Assembly: GCA_030844895.1 (NCBI GenBank) | Contig: CM061233.1 | Span: 32,953,126-33,017,125 of the forward strand | Source of the DNA: Ambrosia x helenae | Lineage: Eukaryota; Streptophyta; Magnoliopsida; Asterales; Asteraceae | Direction: 5' to 3' | Length of the DNA: 64,000 nt | Part shown: piece after piece, positions 1-11,100 of the stretch | Numbering within the stretch: the stretch's first letter is position 1 | Layout of the letters: every line of letters starts with the position of its first letter | Notes under the pieces: model-generated | The model's database searches: none | What the model was told of the DNA's origin: nothing | The model's input: the letters and a program-made list of their open reading frames with translations, nothing else | Made by a program: the position numbers and the translations under genes

Positions 1-1250
1 AAGATCCTAGTACATTTATTTAAATGGGAAAATAAATGTACGGTGTGGTAAGTCTAGTCGGGCGTTAAGATTATGTTACCAAACGACAAAGACTTAGCAT
101 ATTTATTTAAATGGGAAAATGAATATGTGGCAAAGTAAGTCGGGTCGGTTAATAAGAAAACACTTTATATCGAGCGAAAAGATCCTAAGTATAATTATTT
201 AAATGGGAAAATAATTATACGTTGGGTGGAGTCGTGTCGAGTATAATGTTGTACAAGTCATAAAGAATATTAATAAGAATAATAAATGACTTGTAAGAAA
301 AGGGTAATCCATCGCCATTGAACCTAGGATACGAAACTATTAAACGGGAATTGGGATGAAGACGTGGTCGGGAAGTTGGGTGTACAACTTGCCAAGGCAC
401 ATACACCATAGGTGTAAGTGACTTATACGCCTAGAACCATTGTAGGTACGGGATCACAAACTTTACAATTTTCTTTGAGCCGAGCACAGTTACAGGTGAG
501 TCTCACGGCCCCATTTCTAAACTATTTAACGTTTTTACGGGGGAAAGATATGTTGGGATTGTATGACGGGTTGGATACTTGAGTAAAGATCGCCACTCGG
601 GGTTGAGACCTCCCCACTATAATCATTTATTCAGGAATGAGAAACCAGAGGGATATTTGGATAGTACTATTGGTGCCTGACAAGGCCCACCCCTAATCGA
701 TAGCGTCGATTATGCATCGGCGTATGCCTGGGGTGCACTTATTCTGAAATAAAGTCGTAGGAATACCGAGTAACGACTTTGGGCGGGGGCATTATTAATT
801 GTCTTGGTTTGGTTATAGGCTCAAGTAAATTGTAGGACTTTGCAACTCCTATAAATGTCATAACAAGGATATTCCCACTTTATAAAGACTTATTAAATTA
901 AAACCTGTGAACTCACCAATATTTATATATTGACGATTTTTCAAACATATCTTTCAGGTAATTGAATGATGGAAGTTAGCATGGCGAGCCGGGTCGGGGA
1001 TGTCTCCAAGTTGGGCGTTGGGAATGTCGTAAAAGGGTCACCTCTCTTTATTCCATGGACTTAGGGATAAAGGGAGTAGCCTCTTTGTCAATTTCAAAAA
1101 CAATTTATAATTATGTATGAATAATTTGACATGATTATTAGCATTGAATAAATGCCCGTTTTTCTAATTACTATTGTGCTTTGCATTAATCTTGGCTTAA
1201 TACTTTTGAACCGTCGCGCCACGTGTTTCCGCCTTAGACGTGGTGTGACA
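1..1250 (+). repeat. 5' LTR of element A (3' part only)
   Basis: The last 1250 bp of the left LTR, ending TGGTGTGACA directly before the internal region. It matches 10745-11994 at about 99.6 %. It contains the last three AAATGGGA-loop hairpins (10-41, 97-128, 189-220) that also occur in the right LTR. Short antisense ORFs here also occur in the other LTR copy and show no coding character. Confidence 0.93.
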
Positions 1251-1255
1251 GAAAG

Positions 1256-1272
1256 TGGTATCAGAGCCAAGG
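1256..1272 (+). other. Primer-binding site of element A (initiator Met-tRNA)
   Basis: TGGTATCAGAGCCAAGG starts five bases after the LTR end. It is complementary to the 3' end of plant initiator Met-tRNA, the usual primer of chromoviruses and many copia elements. It fixes the + orientation of element A. Confidence 0.9.
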
Positions 1273-1412
1273 TTATAGCGAATTAGCATTTTAAAAATCT
1301 AAACTATAACCGGAATTTGGTTCAAAATCCTTCAAATAAATGCGAAACGCAATAAAATAAATTTTTCCAACGACCATTTGGGTATATGGAGATTCCGACC
1401 AAGCTAGCCATG

Positions 1413-1522
1413 GTAAGTATACGTATTATTATTTTTGTTAGAAGGTTAGGAAGAGTACCTTAGATATGTGCCTTAACTACCTAACGAATAATACTTAAAT
1501 ATTAGTACGGTTCTTTTGCCAG
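1413..1522 (+). other. Possible leader intron of element A
   Basis: A strong donor (ATG|GTAAGTAT) at 1413 and a pyrimidine-rich acceptor (TTCTTTTGCCAG) ending at 1522 flank 110 bp of AT-rich DNA directly before the ATG of the first ORF at 1524. This is inferred from splice-site appearance only. Splicing would place an upstream ATG out of frame with the ORF, so the event may be regulatory or absent. Confidence 0.35.
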
Positions 1523-1523
1523 G

Positions 1524-2965
1524 ATGTCGAACGCAGGGAGCGTAGCACCGAGCTACGACAGTAGCCTCCAGATCATCCCAGCACCGCCAGCGGAGCCGAT
1601 CGAGGTGGTGATACTCGATCCCGAGGATGACGAGATGGATGTTGATGTCGCCATGGAGGGCGCCGACGGAGATAGCTCCGACGAGACAGACCCGAGCGAG
1701 GACCCAGCGTGGGCCCCCGCTGGAGACGACATGGCCGCCGTGGCCGACCTACCGATGGCCGAGGCCGACTTGCCTCTAGTTCCATTCCAGGCAGCACCAC
1801 TGCCAGCACTACCCCTCCGAGCCGTCAGGGACTTCCCTGTAGGCTGCGCAGGTCCTTCGAGACCTATCCCTACACAGTCGGAGACTGTCGAGTCTCCATA
1901 CGACCGACACGCACCAGTCGACCGTGAGCCTTTACCCACCCCACCTATCCCCGTTCCCTCTGGCATGAGGCTCGTGCCTGTCTGCCGGGACACAACGGGT
2001 GGATATCCGATGACTCTGACGATGAGTCAACTGCGTCGGTGGAGCACATTGCTGTGCCTATCCCACCAGCAGGCCAGGAGGAGCACGTTGCTCCGATGAT
2101 AGGGCATGCTACCGCTACCCCAGCCACCTTACCTACCATGCCCGAGCCCATACCACAGGATGGGCCAGCTTCTACTGGGCACATCCTTGAGGGCAGCTCA
2201 GCCCGCAGTTCTGAGTTGCACCGAGCAGGACTGGCAGCTCACGCCACTGCTAGCCCTCCCACCCCTACCACTGTGATATCTGCTCCAGAGTGGGTCGCTG
2301 TCACCCAGCCTCTCATGGTCCCACTCGCCGAGCTCATAGTCCCCACACCCTTATCCATGACACTACCCATCACCACTTTTCCCACACTACCACCCCTACC
2401 CGAGATGCTCCCTACACCACCACCTGCACCATTCACTATGGATGCAGGAGCCCCATTTTTGATACCCCCATTTGCACCGTATACTCTAGGTGCGGGAGAC
2501 CCATACCAGGTACCACCCTACTGCTTCACTGGACTACCGGGCTTTGCCCCACCCTTCACCCCACTACCCATACCCGATATCGTCGGCCCGTCTCAGCCGA
2601 CGTACACTGACATCCCCGGGCCGTCGCAGCCCCACGGGATGGCCCCACTGTCAGGACCCGCATGGTCCACGGTGATCTCACTGGAGAGAGATTTCCAGAC
2701 CCTCACCGACACGGTGCAGCGCACCGTGAGTCAGATGGAGCAGCAGGCCCAGCTCATGTGGGCCAGGATCATTGATGCCAGGGATGCACTGGCACATTAC
2801 GCTGAGGAGCTGCTGAGCATGGATGCTCATTGTGGCCTTACGGGCGACGCACACTTTGCGCATCGCCAATTCTTGTACGATCGCATTATGGCGATCAGTA
2901 TGACCATTAGCATGTGCGCACCCCAGTACCAGTACCAGCACCCGCCGCCGCCACCGCCACAGTAG
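1524..2965 (+). pseudogene. Extra proline-rich ORF upstream of gag in element A, one frameshift
   Basis: I do not recognise this protein. The first frame (1524-about 1998) encodes an acidic N-terminus (DPEDDEMDVDVAM) and proline-rich linkers. A single-base frameshift near 1990-2005 moves the sensible reading into another frame (SDDSDDESTASVE), which stays open to 2965. That second part has long Pro/Thr/Ala stretches (PTPPPAPFTMDAG) and, near its end, a helical, probably coiled-coil segment around DFQTLTDTVQRTVSQMEQQ, then a tail of prolines. Base composition is clearly more GC- and C-rich than the AT-rich surroundings. It lies between PBS and gag, where standard chromoviruses have only a leader, so it is an accessory ORF of this family or captured sequence. 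Alternative: an N-terminal gag extension. Confidence 0.6.
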
Positions 2966-3388
2966 CGATACATCAGGGACGCTTGGGAGATCACTCACGG
3001 ACATAGTAGTAGTAGTAGTATGATAGCACAGCATGGGTTATAGCGCCCATCTGCATTTTTGCCTAGCCGAGCGGGATTGTGCCGGCATATGACATTATAT
3101 TTCTAGTGTATTTCAAAGAGCAATGTATGAGGAATGTATCCTCGGTTTTTGTTATCATGAACAAATCATTGTACTTGGTATTGAAATTAATGAAAATTTT
3201 GTTATGGTAAAATATGTGTTGTGATTGTCTACGATTATTATTACTTGTTCTGTTTATATTGTGATTGTGTGATGTTGTTATGGTGATTATTGTGTTCATA
3301 TGTTGTGTGGTTGTTTATACTATATATGTGATGATATTGTATGAATGATTGTCGGAAATTAACCTTTGATATTGATTATTGAAGAAAC
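2966..3388 (+). other. Spacer between accessory ORF and gag of element A
   Basis: Non-coding and T/G-rich after the stop at 2965, with a short AGT repeat (3005-3020) and long TTGTG/TGTGAT stretches. I see no ORF or clear signal here. The region acts as the leader for gag, whose ATG follows at 3389. Confidence 0.5.
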
Positions 3389-5356
3389 ATGGCACCAGCC
3401 ACAAGAAGCAACAGTGGGAATGAAAGACTACCCACGACACCCGAGGAGCTTGAAACCCTAGTTTCGGGACGTATCGCCCAGGCTCTCGCAGAACACAATG
3501 CCACGCGCACCGAAAGGTCGCGAGACCGAACCGGGAGTGACAGACGCGAAACCTCCCCTACTGGTAAGAAGACGTCGGATATATACAACAGGAGTCTTCG
3601 TGAAACTCCTACCTTATATCTAATATTGCTTTATTATTGCAGAAACGGCCTCACGAGAACGTGGCTGCACGTTTAAAGCTTTCCTGGACTGCAAACCACT
3701 GAATTTCAGCGGCACTGAAGGTTCTGTCGGACTAGTCAAATGGTTCGAGAAGACCGAAGCTGTGATTCGTATTAGCAGCTGTACCCCACGACAGGCTGTC
3801 ATGTATGCCACCAACCTGTTTCTGGACCAAGTTCTAACCTGGTGGAACAACCAAGTGCAGACACTGGGAGATGATGCTGCTTACTCCTTATCATGGTTGG
3901 AGTTGAAGGAACTAATGATCGCCGAGTACTGCCCAGCAAGTGAAGTGCAGAAGCTAGAGACTGAGTTCTGGAACCTCACCATGGTTGGACCGGACGTAGC
4001 TGGTTACACGTCCAGATTCCATGACCTCTCCCGGTTAGTGCCTCGCCTGGTCACCCCGGAAAGCAAAAAGGTGGAAAGATACCTCTTCGGACTGGCACCA
4101 CAGATACGCGGCATGGTCACTGCTTCCAAGCCCACAACCATGCGTGAAGCTATCGACCTCGCCTTGAGCCTCACTGAAGACGCCATCCGAATGGGCACTC
4201 TAATCCGGAAAGTGTCAGGGTTGAAACTTACTGAGTCCAGCAGTGTTGAGGGTAAGAATCTGGGTACAAGTTCAGTCGTTGGGTCAAGTGAACAGGGAAA
4301 TAGGCCAAGGTTTGGGAAGCGTAAGTGCGATGAAAGGAAAAAGGATGGATCATCAGGTTCAGGGAAGAAAGGAAAAGGGTATGTGGCCACTGGACGTGGA
4401 AATAATGGGAAGCAAGGTTATCAGGGCAAGAACGAAGTAATCTGCGGTAAGTGCCGTCGTTCGGGGCACAAGACTGAAGACTGCAGATCAGGAGCGCCAA
4501 AGAACAGTGGAGCGAGGCCCTGTTTCTCATGTGGATCGCTCGATCATTGGAAGAGGGACTGCCCCAAACTCAACAACCAAGCCCGTGGGCGGGCATTCGT
4601 GATTGGTGCCGGTGACGCACGACAAGACCCTAATGTGGTCACTGGTACGTTCCCTCTAAATGGTCATTATGCTTCAGTATTGTTTGATACTGGCGCTGAT
4701 TTTAGCTTCGTATCTGTCGAATTTAAAAGATTACTTGGTTTAAAGACTAGTAAGCTAGACACACCATACTCTATCGAACTAGCTAACGGTAAGACTATAG
4801 AAACTCGAGAAGGAGCAAAGGATTGTAAGTTGGATCTCTGTGGTCATGAGTTTGACATTGAGCTATTGCCAGTCGTACTGGGTAGCTTTGACATAGTCGT
4901 TGGCATGGATTGGCTATCCGCACACCGCGCCATCGTCGTGTGCAATGACAAAGTAATTCGAGTTCCCCTCGCGAGCGGTGAAACCCTATCGATCCAAGGG
5001 GAAAGGCGTGGAACGCCATTGAGAATTATTACCAGCATGAAAGCCAGGAAGTGCCTAAGGAAAGGTCTCGTCGCATTCTTGGCGCATGTGGTAGACAAGA
5101 AGGCTGACGAGCGAAAGCTAGAAGACATTCCGATAGCCAGAGACTTTCCAGATGTGTTCCCAGAAGATTTGCCGGGATTGCCGCCACCCCGACAAGTCGA
5201 GTTTCGCATCGACCTTGTTCCAGGAGCAGCACCGGTAGCGCGATCGCCATATCGCCTAGCTCCTTCTGAGATGCAGGAACTGTCTGAACAACTGCAAGAG
5301 TTGTTGGACAAAGGTTTCATAAGACCAAGCTTCTCACCTTGGGGAGCTCCCGTCTT
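3389..5356 (+). CDS. gag-pro: Gag-protease of element A, spliced (exons 3389-3563 and 3643-5356)
   Basis: Gag packages the element RNA and the aspartic protease matures the polyprotein. Exon 1 encodes 58 codons plus one base (start MAPATRSN). Joining across the 79-nt intron gives a continuous frame into the retrotransposon gag domain (FSGTEGSVGLVKWFEKTE, LTWWNNQ). Then come two CCHC zinc knuckles (CGKCRRSGHKTEDC near residue 326, CFSCGSLDHWKRDC near 352) and a protease with active site DTGAD near residue 407, followed by IVVGMDWLS. The frame continues into the first RT block (FPDVFPEDLPGLPP, then WGAPVLL) and breaks at about 5356, where one T of a run appears to be missing. Without splicing, exon 1 reads into a stop at 3676. 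The intron therefore matters for expression. Confidence 0.85.
3564..3642 (+). other. 79-nt GT-AG intron inside gag of element A
   Basis: Donor CTG|GTAAGA at 3564 and acceptor TTTATTATTGCAG ending at 3642, with an AT-rich interior and pyrimidine-rich 3' end. Removing it joins frame 2 (exon 1) to frame 0 (exon 2) through a phase-1 split codon. This is the junction needed to connect the N-terminus with the gag core. Element E has an equivalent 82-nt phase-1 intron at 50753-50834. Confidence 0.8.
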
Positions 5357-7704
5357 ATTGTAAAGAAGAAGGATGGCACTTTTCGAATGTGCATCGACTA
5401 TCGAGAACTGAACAAGCTAACTATTAAAAATCGCTATCCTCTTCCCAGGATCGACGATTTGTTTGATCAACTTCAAGGATCCAGTTTCTACTCCAAGATC
5501 GATCTAAGGTCCGGTTATCATCAATTGCGTATTCAAGAAGAAGACGTGCCAAAAACAGCATTCAGGACTCGTTATGGGCACTATGAGTTTCTGGTTATGC
5601 CTTTCGGTTTAACTAACGCACCAGCTGTTTTCATGGACTTGATGAACCGGTGTGCAAACCATACTTGGACAAATTTGTCATTGTCTTCATTGATGACATC
5701 TTGATCTACTCACGCACGAAGGAGGAACACGAGGAACATCTCCGATTAATCCTCGAGGTACTTCTCAAAGAGAAACTCTATGCTAAGTTTTCAAAATGTG
5801 ATTTTTGGATTCGAGAGGTTCACTTTTTAGGCCACGTGGTGAATGAAAAGGGTATACATGTCGATCCCGCCAAGATCGAAGCAATCAAGAATTGGGACGC
5901 CCCTAGAACGCCTACTGAAGTACGACAATTTCTTGGCCTTGCGGGTTACTACCGAAGGTTCATCGAGAACTTTTCTAAAATAGCACAGTCTTTAACCATG
6001 CTAACCCAAAAGGATAAGAAGTTTGAATGGACGGAAAAACAGGAAGCAGGGTTTCAGTTGCTGAAGGATAAGTTATGTGGCGCACCAATACTATCACTCC
6101 CCGATGGTACGGAAGACTTTGTAGTTTACTGTGACGCCTCTCATCAGGGATTGGGTTGTGTATTGATGCAGCGAGAGAAGGTCATAGCCTATGCTTCCAG
6201 ACAGCTAAAACTTCACGAGAAGAATTACACCACACATGATCTGGAACTAGGAGCCGTGGTATTCGCACTCAAGATATGGAGACACTATCTGTACGGAACC
6301 AAGTGTACGATCTTCACTGATCATAAAAGTTTGCAGCACATCTTTGACCAGAAGGAATTGAACATGCGACAACGGCGATGGGTCGAATTATTGAACGATT
6401 ACGATTGTGAGATAAAGTACCATCCCGGGAAGGCAAACGTCGTAGCCGATGCCTTGAGTCGCAAGGAACGGGTTAAGCCACTGCGTGTCCGAGCTTTGGG
6501 TCTAACCATCCACACGAACCTGACTGACCGGATTCGTGAAGCTCAAACTAACGCTCTTAAACCCGAGAATGTCAAGGGTGAAAGACTGCGGAAGATGGTT
6601 GATTCACTGGAGTCAAAAGCGGATCAAGCTCTATATTTCATGAATAGAATTTGGGTACCAGTGTACGGTGGATTGCGTGAACTGGTATTAGCCGAAGCCC
6701 ACAGTTCGCGATATTCGGTTCACCCTGGAGCAGACAAGATGTTCCATGATTTGAAGGAATTTTACTGGTGGCCAAATTTCAAGAGAGATATAGCGGCGTA
6801 TGTTGCGCGATGTTTGACTTGCGCAAAGGTCAAGGCCGAGCATCAGAGACCATCCGGTTTGCTCCAGCAACCAGAAATACCGGAATGGAAATGGGAAAGG
6901 ATCACTATGGACTTCATTAATTGCCCAGGACAACAAGCGGCCATGACATGATCTGGGTAATCGTTGATCGATTGACAAAATCCGCACACTTCCTCCCCAT
7001 TCGCGAAACGGATAAGTTGGAGAAACTAACCCGTTTGTATATTAAGGAAGTTGTGTCAAAACACGGTGTACCTATTTCTATCATCTCCGATCGAGATAGT
7101 CGTTTCACCTCCAGATTTTGGGAAAGTTTGAATGAAGCCCTCGGTACTCGCCTTGACATGAGTACCGCATATCATCCACAAACCGATGGTCAGAGTGAAC
7201 GAACCATCCAGACCCTGGAGGATATGCTACGGGCATGCGCAATCGATTTCAGCGGAAATTGGGATACTCACTTGCCACTGGTAGAGTTTTCGTATAACAA
7301 CAGCTACCACACGAGCATTCAAGCTGCACCCTTTGAAGCTTTATATGGACGCAAGTGCAGATCGCCTCTATGTTGGGCCGAAGTTGGCGAAAAGCAACTT
7401 ACCGGGCCGGAATTTTTCAAGAAACGACGGATAAGGTCTTTCTGATTAGAGAACGTCTCAAAGCGGCACGTGACCGACAGAAAAGCTACGCAGACATGAG
7501 AAGGAAGCCTTTGGAATTTCAAGTCGGAGACCGGGTCCTACTAAAGGTGTCACCTTGGAAAGGTGTCACACGCTTCGGGAAGCGCGGAAAACTAAACCCG
7601 CGATATGTTGGACCATTCAAAATCCTGTCCAGAGTAGGCCCCGTAGCATACAAGCTCAAGTTACCACAAGAACTTAACGGTGTACACGACACGTTCCACG
7701 TGTA
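5357..7704 (+). pseudogene. pol: RT-RNase H-integrase of element A, four small deletions, C-terminus lost
   Basis: Ty3/gypsy pol in fixed order. RT shows VKKKDGTFRMCIDYRELNK and the catalytic FIDDILIYS (about 5690). RNase H shows VVYCDASHQGLGCVLMQ and TDHKSLQHIF. Integrase has an HHCC finger (HPGADKM ... CLTCAKVKAEH) and a core with IVDRLTKSAHFLPI and ISDRDSRFTSRFWES, followed by the VGDRVLLKVSPWKG region. The frame changes near 5356, 5650, 6917 and 7412. Each change is best explained by a small deletion (about 1, 1, 4 and 1 nt), two of them in short homopolymers. After HDTFHV at about 7704 the integrase tail, where a chromodomain would lie, is replaced by unrelated sequence. The copy cannot make functional pol. 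Confidence 0.85.
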
Positions 7705-8180
7705 TTTATTTTAAACGAATACACAAAGTCTAGGTCTAGAAAATAAGTAGCTTTGCCATCTGGGGGATAAGTAAATGAGGAGCAGTAAGTAATTAACGTA
7801 GGGTCTCTTACAAATATTTCCATATACCCAGGAAATCCTGACATAGCTACCTGAGTGCAGCGATCGACTCAAGTAAAGGGTTCAAAAATGGATTTACCAA
7901 ATCTAACCATTAATGGACAGATGATATTGTTCATAAATATATCCACACTTATGATCACTTTCACTGCAGATTCTCTGAACTACTTCTTCCTCTCCAGACC
8001 AAAACCCTAATTTTCTTTACTAAAAATGGCATTGGAAATGGCTGCCACTCACAATCTAAGGGTAACAACCAGCTTGAACAATGAGTTCGAGGAGGTTAAG
8101 CCCATGCTTCCATTTATTCTGAACAGCCCCATTGGGTATACCATCAGTGTACACATTGAAGTTTACATAGAAATCCTTCA
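7705..8180 (+). other. Foreign insert between pol and 3' LTR: probable 5' end of a host gene
   Basis: Homology to pol stops inside the integrase tail. The next 476 bp look like a plant promoter, leader and first exon: a telo-box AAACCCTAA at 8002-8010, a pyrimidine-rich leader (CTTCTTCCTCTCC), then ATG at 8026 opening a frame starting MALEMAATHNLRVTT. This frame runs to the LTR boundary at 8181, and only LTR codons follow. I do not recognise the protein. No purine-rich PPT adjoins the LTR. Possible origins are transduction during reverse transcription, recombination with another insertion, or a solo LTR in a gene; a solo LTR is disfavoured because flanks CTTCA and CATAA do not match. Confidence 0.55.
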
Positions 8181-11100
8181 TGTCACACCCTCAAATTCCG
8201 CTGCGGAGTTTATACCGCGAGGAGCGTGACACACCAGGATCCCCATAGCCATAATGTAACAACCGGCAAAATTAAGGTAATTCCGTACTAATTAATTAAA
8301 CGCGATTAACGTAATTAACCGTAATTATGTGCTGAATATTTAATTGAGGCCTTAGAAAGATAGGAATTCCCAAATAATGCATAGGAATGCATGAGTTTAA
8401 TAGCAAAGCATGATAGGATCGTGCGCAGGCAAAACTATCCGGTATGGACACTGGCGATTACCCGGTAAAACTTAAATAAGCGAAACGAACACCGGACACC
8501 CGGAATATAAGATAAATAATATTTTCACAAAATATTATGAGTTTTGGAAACCCAAAGCCATACGTGGAAGCTTATTGCACAAATCTCCCGGTAACGAATA
8601 AAGTGCGCGTACCGCACCCGATACGCGCGTAACACGTAAATTCACCCGACAAAAACCGAAATAAATTATCAGTAATTTAACTGGGCAAAATTTTATGAAT
8701 ATTAACGGTATTTTAATATTGAGGTAAACCGCGGTTAAAATTCAAGAAATACCCGGGCGGTACCCGGAAGGAATTAACTTAAACATATTATGGAATGTTA
8801 ATTAGCAAAGTGGACCCCACCAACCACCCTATAGGGGCCGGCCATGGGCCCACTTGAGTGGAAGATTGTGTAAAGTTGCTTCTTAATCCTTCCATGATAA
8901 TATTATTAGCAATCATTAACATGCACCTAAAGGTATTGGGTAGAAGATTAACCAACATAATCCTTCCCTCTCTCTCTAATTTTCGGCCCAAACACCCTCA
9001 TTATAATCTCCCAAGATCTCTTCCATATCTAATAAAATCCTCTAAATCCTTCCAAGATATTACATAATCCAAGGAAAGATAATAGGTGATCTTTGCAAGA
9101 TTTGAAGTGAGATTATAAGCCACTTGAAGAACACTTGAAGAAATCACAAAAATTCTTCCCCTTTTTCTTCTCTTGGCCGTAACATTGCACCACCCCACCA
9201 ACACCTCTCTTTCAATTTTTACAACTTCAAATCATCTCTAGTTCATTCTAAATCAAACCCCTTCTTGTGTGTTTAAGAGCTTGGAGCATAACCCACTTGG
9301 AAGAACACACTAAACCACACTCAAAATCCAAGATTTTGTCTTCCCTAGCCTTGAGCTAGTAGTAAGTCTTGCATTGTTTTATTAATTAAAATGTCATATT
9401 TTTGTGCTATGAATGCAAGTTGTACAATGTGGGTAATAAAAATGAGTTCTATAGAAGTAATGGGTTTTATTGAAAATGAAGATGGAAGAATAATAATATG
9501 ATGAAATCTTAGATTATTATTAATAAAAGTGGTATTTTGAAGAAAATATAAAAATAAGAACATACTTGTAAGTTGGATGATGAGAAAAGCTAGATTTTGG
9601 AAAAGGACTTGAATAAGATGAAAAGTGGTTTTAATCATCATAAGATGACTAGATAATGTCAAAAAGTTGTTAAAAAGGGATTATAGAATCATAGATGAAA
9701 AAGTTTCATCTTCAAAGTCCACTCACTTAGATGAGTAAAAATTTGATGTTTTGGATTAAAATATGGAATAAGCATATTATTGACATCTAGGATGGATTAG
9801 AAGACCATTAAAAGTAAAAAGAAGTAAAAACAACTAAACATGATGAAAATGGTTCTTCAAAGTCCACTAAAGTGGAAGAAAAATATTAACTTTGAAAGAT
9901 TGAGTGAAAAATGCTACAAGTGTAAGTTAAAGGACTAATATGGCAACATTGGAAGTCGATGGGCTAAAATAAATATTTTAGAAAATTATTGGACCAAAAA
10001 CACAATGATGGAAATATTGGTGTCAAAAAGTGTAAGTAATGATTTTACAAGGTTGATTTGGTAAATAATAGTAGCCTACTTGGGTATTTTAAGTAAAAAG
10101 TATATTTTTATAAAATGGACGTTTTATAAAAATAAATGGAGTAACGCGAGTATTTTATAAAGTAAGATTGTATAAAATAAAGACTTGGGAAGACTTGTAC
10201 AAAAATGGGATACTTTTATATAAATGGGAATATAAAAGTATCGGAAACATTTTTGGTAACAAGTTGGACGAGTCGGACTAAAACGTACATAATATATTTT
10301 TCCGAGAAATAAACGTTCGGAATCGGAAGTTGGAACAATACTTCCATAAGAACGCGCAACGGAAATAAATATGAAAAACGCTAACTAACAAACTTAGTTA
10401 CACGAACCGACGTAGACGGACTTATGAGGAAAAGACCATTACGTCGAGATAAAAATATACATATATATTTTAAGAAAGTAAAATATATATAACAAGGGTG
10501 AAACGTGCGTAACACTTTCCTAAGTGTAGTAACAATATTCGTGGGAAAGGAGAAACATAACGTAACAAATTAAAAACGCTAAACGACACATGAACTTAAC
10601 AAGTAGTATCCACGCAATGATATATGTACATATACTCGTTTCCGACGAAATTCTAGTACATCTATTTAAATGGGAAAATAGACGTGCGAGAAGGAAAACC
10701 GAGACGAGTAGGTGAGATATATCTACGAACGCGTGAATACCGACAAGATCCTAGTACATTTATTTAAATGGGAAAATAAATGTACGGTGTGGTAAGTCTA
10801 GTCGGGCGTTAAGATTATGTTACCAAACGACAAAGACTTAGCATATTTATTTAAATGGGAAAATGAATATGTGGCAAAGTAAGTCGGGTCGGTTAATAAG
10901 AAAACACTTTATATCGAGCGAAAAGATCCTAAGTATAATTATTTAAATGGGAAAATAATTATACGTTGGGTGGAGTCGTGTCGAGTATAATGTTGTACAA
11001 GTCATAAAGAATATTAATAAGAATAATAAATGACTTGTAAGAAAAGGGTAATCCATCGCCATTGAACCTAGGATACGAAACTATTAAACGGGAATTGGGA

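Noticed and set aside
1553..2436. Antisense and alternative-frame ORFs over the accessory ORF
   Set aside because: Shadows created by GC-rich low-complexity sequence; no domain and opposite to the element transcript.
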